Under the pieces are notes generated by a model, which made no database searches, was not told where the DNA came from, and was given only the letters and a program-made list of their open reading frames with translations. A stretch of DNA of 8,891 bases from JBPEXY01 sp052031065 (GTDB lineage: Bacteria > Pseudomonadota > Gammaproteobacteria > Immundisolibacterales > Immundisolibacteraceae). Below are positions 1 to 6,900 of this stretch, in pieces. Position numbers and translations under genes: made by a program. The first letter of the stretch is position 1; the number at the start of each line of letters is the position of its first letter. The stretch lies in contig JBPEXY010000294.1 in assembly GCA_052031065.1 (NCBI GenBank), positions 1 to 8,891 on the forward strand, read 5' to 3'.

Positions 1-208
1 AGTAGGGTGCTAACCGCCAAAGTCAACCCGATCGAGTGCTGAGTAGATTGTCGCTGGTGGGCTGAGAGGATACTGTTCAGATATCCGCAAAGGTCTGCCG
101 GGCCGGATGTTACGGATTAAATAAAACGCCGTGCAGTGGCGGATAGGGCGGTTGTAACCGGCCGGGTCGGTCAGTACCATTAGCCGTTTTTTATTATGGA
201 GATCACGG
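1..208. other. Non-coding region upstream of dapA with several imperfect hairpins
   Basis: I see no credible gene here. One + frame is open from the window edge to a TGA at 40-42 and could be the last 13 codons of an upstream gene, but the peptide is not recognisable. A minus-strand frame over 10-240 runs into dapA and resembles nothing. Three inverted repeats are visible: GGATACT at 68-74 against AG(A)TATCC at 79-86; GGCCGG at 101-106 plus TTAC at 110-113 against GTAA at 154-157 plus CCGGCC at 158-163 (3-base bulge on the left arm); and, inside that, CGCC at 127-130 against GGCG at 138-141 with a 7-base loop. They may form a structured leader, or just be GC-rich chance. I do not see a lysine-riboswitch consensus. 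Confidence 0.4.
152..180 (+). promoter_or_regulatory. Candidate sigma70-type promoter for dapA
   Basis: TTGTAA at 152-157 and TACCAT at 175-180 are separated by exactly 17 bases. Each matches the -35 or -10 consensus at 4 of 6 positions. Transcription would start near 187 and give a leader of roughly 20 bases ahead of the dapA ATG at 209. The -35 element overlaps the right arm of the large hairpin at 101-163, so a transcript from here would not contain that hairpin. A weaker alternative is TTGTCG at 48-53 with GATACT at 69-74, whose 15-base spacer is short. This is pattern matching only. Confidence 0.3.
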
Positions 209-1084
209 ATGTTCCGTGGCAGTATCGTAGCGCTGGTCACGCCGATGGCTAGCGATGGCTCCGTCGATTTTGACCGGCTCTCAGCGCTGATTGATTTTCA
301 CTGTGATGCCGGCACCGAGGCGATCGTGGCAGTCGGTACAACTGGCGAGTCAGCGACGCTTGAGTTTGACGAACATATCGCGGTGATTCGCCATGTGGTT
401 GAAGTCGCTGCTGGCCGGCTGCCGGTTATCGGTGGCACTGGCGCCAATGCTACCGCTGAAGCCGAGCAGCTGACTCGCGCAGCCGCCGAGGCAGGTGTCG
501 ACGGCTGCCTGCTGGTTACCCCCTACTACAACAAGCCGACTCAGGAAGGTCTCTACCGTCATTTTCGTCATCTTGCCGAAACCGTGGCGATACCACAGAT
601 TCTCTATAATGTGCCTGGGCGTACCGCGGTGGACATGCAGGTGGAAACGGTATCGCGGCTTGCTGATCTGGAAAATATTGTCGCGCTAAAAGAGGCATCC
701 GGTAGCCTGCAGCGCAGCGCTGAACTGGTGGATCGCTGTGGTGATCGAATCGCGCTGCTGAGCGGTGATGATGATCTTGCCTGTCAGCAGATGCTTAATG
801 GATTTGCAGGGGTGGTTTCTGTCACCGCAAATGTTGCACCGGCGTTGATGCAGAAAATGTCTGCGGCGGCGCTCAGTGGCGATGCTGAGCTGGCAGGACA
901 GCTCGATAGTAAACTGTTCGGGCTGCATCGTGATTTGTTTCTCGAATCGAATCCGATTCCGGTGAAGTGGGCGGTCGCGCGTATGGGACTGATTGAGAGC
1001 AGCATACGTCTACCACTTACCGAATTCTCAGCGCAGTACCATAGTGCTCTGGAGCAGTCGATGCGGCTGGCAGAAGTGCTCTGA
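209..1084 (+). CDS. dapA: 4-hydroxy-tetrahydrodipicolinate synthase (DapA)
   Basis: DapA condenses pyruvate with aspartate-4-semialdehyde to 4-hydroxy-tetrahydrodipicolinate, the committed step of the diaminopimelate/lysine pathway, in the cytoplasm. The 291-residue product is full length (E. coli 292) and aligns without gaps in the active-site region. Visible are GTTGES with Thr44 and Thr45, TPYYNKP with Tyr106 and Tyr107, YNVPGR with Tyr133 and Arg138, and the Schiff-base Lys161 in ALKEASG. The ATG follows GGAG at 198-201 with a 7-base spacer, and the MFRGSIVALVTPM start fits the family. In the lysine inhibitor site His56, Asn80, Glu84 and Tyr106 are kept, but the position of E. coli His53 is Phe, so feedback behaviour may differ. 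The bamC-like gene follows after 89 bases, as in related genomes. Confidence 0.98.
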   Translation: MFRGSIVALVTPMASDGSVDFDRLSALIDFHCDAGTEAIVAVGTTGESATLEFDEHIAVIRHVVEVAAGRLPVIGGTGANATAEAEQLTRAAAEAGVDGCLLVTPYYNKPTQEGLYRHFRHLAETVAIPQILYNVPGRTAVDMQVETVSRLADLENIVALKEASGSLQRSAELVDRCGDRIALLSGDDDLACQQMLNGFAGVVSVTANVAPALMQKMSAAALSGDAELAGQLDSKLFGLHRDLFLESNPIPVKWAVARMGLIESSIRLPLTEFSAQYHSALEQSMRLAEVL

Positions 1085-1173
1085 CGTAGTGTTTTAGTTA
1101 CTCCCTGGAACCGTACCCGGTCCCCCAAAATCAATCTTGTATTGACCCACCCCTTGTACAACAGGACAGCTTA

Positions 1174-2280
1174 ATGACCCGATTTCTCAGTGCCGCCAGC
1201 CGTACCGGTTCTATTGCCCTGGCAGTGATTTTGATCAGCGGCTGTGCCAGGATTGAATCCTTTGTTACTGGTGATCCAACAGAAAAGGAATACAAGGCAG
1301 CGACCAAACTCCCTCCGCTGGAAATTCCGCCGGAAATTAGCCGCGTGCCGGTCACTGGCGGAAACGCATTGACCATTCCCGGGGTTGATGAGGAAGAGAT
1401 TGCCTATTCGGCGCGCCATGGTGCAGTTTCTACCGGCCGAAGCCGCAACGTGGAAGCGGTCTCCTTCCTGCAGCGCGATGAGCGTGGCGCTCCGACGTTG
1501 ACTATCAGTGGTGGTTTTTCCACTGCCTGGAACGAGGTCAACGGGGCGCTTGGAAAGCTGGGTATAAAGATCGTCGGCCGTAACCGTGAACGCGGTATTC
1601 TGCGTGTCGAGGTGCCGGTGGTTGGCGAGGTGGATCGTAGCGTAGTTGATCGCCTGACCTTCTGGAATAACGATGAAACCCCGCTGGCAGTGATGCAGAT
1701 GGTGGTGGAGAACCTCGGCGAACCGACCACTCTGGTACGCATTTTCGACGGGAACGATCTCGACAGCTCGGCAACAGCGAACGACCTGCTGGACAGAATT
1801 CACCGCCAGCTCAGCCCGGAAACCACCGCATCCAAAGCGGCTACTGCCGGGGCTGCAGTGTCCAGGTTCGAGTCTCAATCAGTTCCCGAAGCGGTAGCAA
1901 CGGTCGCTGATTCCGGTCGTCGCTATCGGCTTGATCGTAGTGCTAGCGCTCCGCGCATTCTCTCTGCCCAGGAATTTCCCCGCGCATGGCGAGAAGTTGG
2001 ACTGGCGCTGGAGAGCGCGCATATCACTGTTGAGGACCGTGACCGATCTCGCGGAATTTATTTTGTCGAGCAGCGTCTTGCTCCACAACAGCGTAGCGGC
2101 ATGTTTTCGCGGCTGAAATTCTGGGGTGATGATGAAGGCGAGCTGATCAAACAGCTGGTGGTGATTCAGCCGCTGGAGCGCGGCGGTAGTCAAGTAATGA
2201 TCTTTGATGAGGATGAAAAACTGTCTGCTGCCGCCGCAGCTGTTGATCTGCTGGAGCAAATTCAGCAGCAGTTGCCCTGA
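1174..2280 (+). CDS. bamC: BamC-like outer-membrane assembly lipoprotein (NlpB/DapX family)
   Basis: BamC is a lipoprotein subunit of the Bam complex, which folds beta-barrel proteins into the outer membrane; historically the gene was called nlpB or dapX for its place next to dapA. The 368-residue product (E. coli 344) starts with a lipoprotein signal: Thr-Arg-Phe, a hydrophobic stretch to about residue 21, and lipobox ISGC with the lipidated Cys24. Residue +2 is Ala, which favours outer-membrane sorting. A proline-rich unstructured segment follows (about 41-60), then two related helix-grip domains at about 108-213 and 262-368. The duplication is visible as FSTAWNEV (115-122) against FPRAWREV (268-275), RERGILRVE against RSRGIYFVE, and LTFWNND against LKFWGDD. 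AGGA at 1163-1166 lies 7 bases before the ATG. The family is clear from signal, domain pair and context; overall divergence from E. coli BamC is considerable. Confidence 0.9.
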   Translation: MTRFLSAASRTGSIALAVILISGCARIESFVTGDPTEKEYKAATKLPPLEIPPEISRVPVTGGNALTIPGVDEEEIAYSARHGAVSTGRSRNVEAVSFLQRDERGAPTLTISGGFSTAWNEVNGALGKLGIKIVGRNRERGILRVEVPVVGEVDRSVVDRLTFWNNDETPLAVMQMVVENLGEPTTLVRIFDGNDLDSSATANDLLDRIHRQLSPETTASKAATAGAAVSRFESQSVPEAVATVADSGRRYRLDRSASAPRILSAQEFPRAWREVGLALESAHITVEDRDRSRGIYFVEQRLAPQQRSGMFSRLKFWGDDEGELIKQLVVIQPLERGGSQVMIFDEDEKLSAAAAAVDLLEQIQQQLP

Positions 2281-2318
2281 CGGTCTGGTTCGACCGGCAG
2301 CACCGGGTGTAAGCCGGT
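2281..2318 (+). repeat. Two small tandem hairpins between bamC and the MBL-fold gene
   Basis: Directly after the bamC stop, CGGTC at 2281-2285 is complementary to GACCG at 2292-2296 (6-base loop). Then ACCGG at 2302-2306 is complementary to CCGGT at 2314-2318 (7-base loop), ending two bases before the next ATG. There is no U-rich tail, so these are not classic terminators. The second one occupies the place where a Shine-Dalgarno would sit, and no good one is visible. Short stems of this kind are frequent by chance in GC-rich DNA. Confidence 0.3.
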
Positions 2319-2320
2319 AA

Positions 2321-3109
2321 ATGATGCGTTGCGCCTCTTTAGGTAGTGGCAGCCGTGGCAATGCGACGGTTGTTGAAAGCGGTACTACACGGGTGCTGGT
2401 CGATTGTGGGTTCAGTGCCCGTGAGACCCGTCGCCGGCTGCAGCGCCTTGATCTGGACCCGGACAGTCTCAGCGCGATACTGGTAACCCACGAACATCGC
2501 GACCATATTGCCGGGGTTGGCGTTGTCGCCCGTAATCTTGGACTACCGGTCTATATGACCGCAGGCACGGCACGAGCCGCTGAGTCGCTGGTGGCTGAAC
2601 TGCCGGAACTTGTCGAGTTTGGTGTACATGAGCCGTTCGAACTGGATGATCTCAGGATTGAACCCTTTCCCGTACCCCATGATGCCCGTGATCCTGCGCA
2701 GTTTGTTATTGTCGATAGTGACTGTTCGGTGGGATTGCTGACTGATGCCGGCCACGTCACCCCAGTGATGCGTTTGGCGCTGGCGGAAGTCGATTTTCTG
2801 ATGCTTGAGTTTAATCACGACCAGCAGATGCTGCGTAATGGCAACTATCCGCCGGCCCTGATCGCCCGCGTCGATAGCGATTATGGGCACCTCAATAACG
2901 GCCAGGCGGTGGATCTGCTCAATGGATTGAACGGTAACCACTTAAAAGGGGTGGCGGCGCTGCACCTGAGTCAGGAAAATAACCATCCAGAGCGGGTTCA
3001 GCAATGTCTCAATGAGGTGCTAAAAGCCGATGTTGATGGCGTCGCTCCGCACACAACCATTGCCTGTCAGAATGAGGGTTTTGGTTGGTTTAATGTTCGA
3101 CAAAGTTGA
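2321..3109 (+). CDS. MBL-fold metallo-hydrolase, YycJ/WalJ-like
   Basis: This is a cytoplasmic metallo-beta-lactamase-fold hydrolase of 262 residues. The dinuclear metal site is readable: HEHRDH at residues 57-62 (His57, His59, Asp61, His62), PVPHDARDPAQF with His120, TDAGH with Asp142, LEFNHD around 163-168, DYGHLNNGQA with His190, and LSQENNHP near 216-223. The N-terminal MRCASLGSGSRGN is the typical start of this group; the second ATG at 2324 fits it better than the first at 2321. No strong ribosome binding site precedes either, so translation may be coupled to bamC or limited by the hairpin just upstream. No signal peptide or membrane segment is seen. Relatives in Firmicutes (YycJ/WalJ) are linked to DNA replication or repair, but the substrate of the gammaproteobacterial version between bamC and purC is not established. 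A nuclease or phosphodiesterase activity is inferred from the fold only. Confidence 0.9.
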   Translation: MMRCASLGSGSRGNATVVESGTTRVLVDCGFSARETRRRLQRLDLDPDSLSAILVTHEHRDHIAGVGVVARNLGLPVYMTAGTARAAESLVAELPELVEFGVHEPFELDDLRIEPFPVPHDARDPAQFVIVDSDCSVGLLTDAGHVTPVMRLALAEVDFLMLEFNHDQQMLRNGNYPPALIARVDSDYGHLNNGQAVDLLNGLNGNHLKGVAALHLSQENNHPERVQQCLNEVLKADVDGVAPHTTIACQNEGFGWFNVRQS

Positions 3110-3164
3110 AAAAAAACAATTAGTTAAATAATTAATTTAAAGTAATTTATAAAATTGATAAAGG
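3106..3164 (+). promoter_or_regulatory. AT-rich purC promoter region and ribosome binding site
   Basis: From 3110 to 3162 only 4 of 53 bases are G or C, far below the flanking genes. The region contains A8 at 3109-3116, TTGAAA at 3106-3111 (overlapping the stop of the preceding gene), AATAAT at 3127-3132 (5 of 6 to the -10 consensus, 15-base spacer) and TATAAA at 3148-3153 (also 5 of 6, without a good -35). AAAGG at 3160-3164 is the purC Shine-Dalgarno, 6 bases before the ATG. I infer a promoter, possibly with an UP-like A/T element, so purC-purL can be transcribed apart from dapA-bamC. No PurR-type operator (ACGCAAACGTTTGCGT-like) is visible. Which hexamers are used cannot be told from sequence alone. 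Confidence 0.5.
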
Positions 3165-3170
3165 TAGCCC

Positions 3171-3905
3171 ATGTCTTCTAATGCCTCTTCCCCGGCCAAA
3201 GGTGCCGAGCTCTATCGCGGTAAAGCAAAAACTGTCTATACCTGTGATGACGACTCTCGGTTGATTCTCCATTTTCGCAACGATACGTCAGCCTTTGATG
3301 GCGAGAAAGTTGACCAGCTTAATCGAAAGGGCGAGGTTAATAATCGTATCAACGCCCATGTCATGGAAAAGCTAGAGCAAGCTGGGGTTCCTACCCATTT
3401 TGATCGACTGCTGAGTGGCGAAGAGTCGTTGGTAAAACGGCTCGATATGCTGCCCATAGAATGCGTGGTGCGTAACATCGCCAGTGGCAGTCTCTGTAAG
3501 CGACTGCCGATTGAAGACGGGCTGGAACTGGAGACCCCGCTATTCGAGTTTTTTCTGAAGAATGATGAACTGCATGACCCCATGGTCAACGAATACCATA
3601 TCCGTGCCTTCGGCTGGGGAACCCAGGAGCAGATAGAAGAGATGCAGCGGCTCACCTTCAAGGTCAACGACATCCTCAAACCGATGTTTGCTGACATCGG
3701 TATTCTGCTGGTCGATTACAAACTGGAATTTGGCATGTTTGAAGGTCAGCTACTGTTGGGGGATGAGTTCACTCCGGATGGTTGTCGACTCTGGGATGCG
3801 GAAACTCGTAAGAAACTCGATAAGGACCGGTTCCGCCGTGATCTGGGAGACGTAGTCGAGGCCTACGAAGAGGTGGCGTTGCGCCTGGGTGTGCCCCTCG
3901 CCTGA
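3171..3905 (+). CDS. purC: Phosphoribosylaminoimidazole-succinocarboxamide (SAICAR) synthase
   Basis: PurC ligates aspartate to CAIR with ATP to give SAICAR in de novo IMP synthesis, in the cytoplasm. The 244-residue product matches the usual bacterial length (E. coli 237), with a slightly longer, Ser/Ala-rich N-terminus. Family motifs run in order: YRGKAKTVY near residue 15-23 (nucleotide-binding start), NDTSAFDGEK near 37-46, the ECVVRNIASGSLCKR block (about 97-111), the signature LLVDYKLEFG (about 180-189) and GDEFTPDGCRLWD (about 197-209), followed by LDKDRFRRDLG. The ATG has AAAGG six bases upstream. purL begins 12 bases after the stop, so the two are almost certainly one transcript. All motifs are intact. 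Confidence 0.98.
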   Translation: MSSNASSPAKGAELYRGKAKTVYTCDDDSRLILHFRNDTSAFDGEKVDQLNRKGEVNNRINAHVMEKLEQAGVPTHFDRLLSGEESLVKRLDMLPIECVVRNIASGSLCKRLPIEDGLELETPLFEFFLKNDELHDPMVNEYHIRAFGWGTQEQIEEMQRLTFKVNDILKPMFADIGILLVDYKLEFGMFEGQLLLGDEFTPDGCRLWDAETRKKLDKDRFRRDLGDVVEAYEEVALRLGVPLA

Positions 3906-3917
3906 GAGGGCTGAAAC

Positions 3918-6900
3918 GTGTCTCAAACTCCCGCTTTTGTCCGGTACGATTTTTCTGGCAACCAGGCGTGGCCGGATTTTCGTTTGCAGCAACAGGGTCA
4001 GCTGCTGGCAGAGCAACTGCCCGGTTTAACTGATCTGCAAGCGACCGACCACTACTTCTGTGAGTTCGACCAACCGCTGACGGATAGTCAGCAGCAGAGG
4101 TTGAGTGAAATCGTTGTCGGTAAGGTCGATAAGTCGGCCTCTGCCATCGAGTTGTCTGGATTTGAAAAAGCTTCTGTGCTGGTCATTCCCCGTGGCGGCA
4201 GCCAGTCACCCTGGTCCAGTAAAGCCACAGAGATTCTGCGACTCTGTGGTTTTCATTCTCTGCAGCGTATCGAACGCGGCACCCGCCTGACCTTAAGCGG
4301 GGCCAATGCTGATGAGCTGCTGGAATTTGCCAGCAGCGGCAAGCTCGCGATTTACGATCGCATGACCGAACAGCTGGTAGCGGCCGACTTCGACCCGGCG
4401 ATTATTTTTCAGCACGCTGAGGCGCCACCGTTGCAGACCATTTCGGTTCGAGAGCAGGGTGCGCAGGCGCTGCATGAGGCCAACCAGCAGATGGGGCTGG
4501 CGCTTTCCGGTGAAGAGATCGACTACCTGCTCGATTTTTATCTGCAGGCAGGCCGCGACCCGACAGATGCTGAGCTGATGATGTTCGCGCAGATAAATTC
4601 CGAACATTGCCGTCACAAGATATTTAATGCGAGCTGGGAGATTGACGGCCAGCCGCAGGCCCACTCCCTGTTTGAGATGATTCGTAACACCCACCAGCAG
4701 CATCCTCATGGCACGGTGGTGGCCTATAGCGACAACAGCTCAGTGATCGAGGGGCGTACCGGCAGCAGCTTTGAGCCGGCGGCGGACTCTGTCTACCGCA
4801 GTGAAAGCCAGCTCAACCACATTTTGATGAAGGTTGAAACCCACAACCACCCCACGGCTATTGCGCCTTTACCTGGTGCTGCAACCGGTTCCGGCGGCGA
4901 AATCCGCGACGAAGGAGCCACTGGCAGGGGTTCTCGGCCGAAATCGGGACTGGCGGGGTTTTCCGTGTCCAACCTGCGGATACCTCAGGCACTCCAGCCG
5001 TGGGAACAGGAGTACGGCCGACCTGAGCGAATCGCCTCGTCGTTGCAGATCATGATTGACGGGCCGATCGGTGCGGCAGCGTTTAACAACGAGTTTGGCC
5101 GGCCGAACCTGAGCGGCTACTTCCGTACCTACGAACAGCAGGTCGACGGCATGGTTCGCGGTTATCACAAGCCGATCATGATCGCCGGCGGCATGGGCAA
5201 TATCCGCGCCGATCAGACCGAGAAATTTTCTGCCGATGCCGGCGCGCTGGTTATCCAGCTTGGCGGACCGGCAATGCCGATTGGTGTTGGTGGTGGTGCC
5301 GCTTCGTCCATGGCTACCGGAGCCAACGACGCAGAGCTGGATTTTGACTCGGTGCAGCGCCACAACCCGGAAATGCAGCGTCGTTGTCAGGAGGTTATTG
5401 ATGCCTGCTGGCGACAGGGTCAATACAACCCCATTCGCAGTATCCACGATGTTGGTGCTGGTGGGCTCTCCAACGCCGTTCCTGAGCTGATTAACGATGC
5501 TGGCCGTGGTGGCGCCCTGCAGCTGCGTAACATTCATAGTGTCGATAGTGGCATGACCCCGCTACAGCTCTGGAGTAATGAGGCGCAGGAACGCTATGTC
5601 ATGCTGGTTGACGCAGATCGGCTGGATGATTTTGCGCAGCTCTGTGACCGCGAACGCTGTCCTTTTGCGGTGCTTGGCGAGGTCACCGACGAACCCCGAT
5701 TGCAGGTATATGACCGCCAGTTTGGTAACAACACCGTTGATATGCCGTTACCCGTGTTGCTGGGCAAACCACCGCGCATGGAGCGTTCAGCTATTTTTCC
5801 CGTGGATGGTGGTGACAAACTGGCGTTGGAATCCATCGACATCGATGACGCCGTGAATCGCCTGTTGGCTCTGCCCACCATTGCCGACAAGAGCTTTCTT
5901 ATCACCATTGGTGATCGCAGTGTTGGTGGATTGGTGGCGCGGGACCAGATGGTCGGACCCTGGCAGGTTCCGGTTGCAGATGTGGCAGTCACCCATGCCG
6001 ACTTTGATCATCACCATGGTGAAGCGATGGCGATGGGCGAGCGCACGCCGGTCGCACTGATTGACTCGCCAGCCGCAGCGCGCCTGGCGGTTACCGAGGC
6101 GGTAACCAACCTGCTCGCTGCCGACATCAATGACCTGGGTGAAGTAAAGCTCTCTGCCAACTGGATGGCCGCCTGCGGTGATCCGCTGGAAGATGGCAAG
6201 CTCTACCAGGCGGTGCGTACCGTGGGGCTGGAATTCTGCCCGGCGCTGGGGCTGAGTATCCCGGTCGGCAAGGACTCGCTGTCGATGGCAACCCGCTGGC
6301 AACAGAAGGGTGTCGACAAACGGGTACAGGCGCCGGTGTCGCTGATTATCAGTGCCTTTGCACCAGTTACTGATGTTCGTAACACCCTCACGCCACTGCT
6401 GGATACCGACACTCCGGCAACCCTCGGCTTGATTGATCTCTCCGTTGGCCGCAATCGTCTTGGTGGTTCCTGTCTGGCTCAGGTCTATAACCAGATCGGC
6501 GACGAACCGGCGGACTGTGACGATCCCGAGCAGCTAAAACGGTTTGCTGGTCTAATCATTGAAGCACGGCGTGCAGGTCTGTTGCGCAGCTATCACGACC
6601 GTTCTGATGGTGGGCTATTCATTACCCTGGCGGAAATGGCATTTGCCAGCCGCTGTGGACTGGAAATTGACCTTAAACCGTTGACTCCTGAAGCCGGTCA
6701 CGAAGCCTTGCTTGGCGTACTCTTTAGTGAGGAGCCGGGAGCGGTGGTGCAGGTGGCAGAAAGTGACGCTGATCACTTCTATAGGTTACTTGAAAAGTGG
6801 CATTTAAGTGATTGTTTTGCAAAAATTGGGTCGGTGAAAAAAGAACCGGTATTGGCGTTTCTCCGTGGTCCGGTGCCGGTACTCGAACGTTCGCTGACCG

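Noticed and set aside
1..208. Lysine riboswitch ahead of dapA
   Set aside because: The conserved core segments of that riboswitch class are not recognisable, and the visible stems do not reproduce its five-helix layout.
10..240. Minus-strand 76-residue frame overlapping the dapA start
   Set aside because: It resembles no known protein, overlaps a certain gene and its likely promoter, and the peptide looks like a translation of non-coding sequence.
1085..1173. Palindrome TTGTACAA at 1154-1161, a repeated CTTGTA at 1136 and 1153, and a small hairpin at 1107-1123 between dapA and bamC
   Set aside because: The elements are short, do not fit a promoter with sensible spacing, and the hairpin has no U-tract. 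Chance is the simplest explanation.
1171..1878. Minus-strand 235-residue frame opposite the bamC-like gene
   Set aside because: It is a shadow of bamC, whose lipobox, duplicated domains and gene context are clear.
3110..3170. PurR operator in front of purC
   Set aside because: No 16-base palindrome resembling the gammaproteobacterial PurR site is present in this AT-rich gap.
4869..5537. Minus-strand 222-residue frame inside purL
   Set aside because: It lies fully within the well-conserved purL frame. Long antisense frames are common opposite moderately GC-rich genes, and no family motif is seen.
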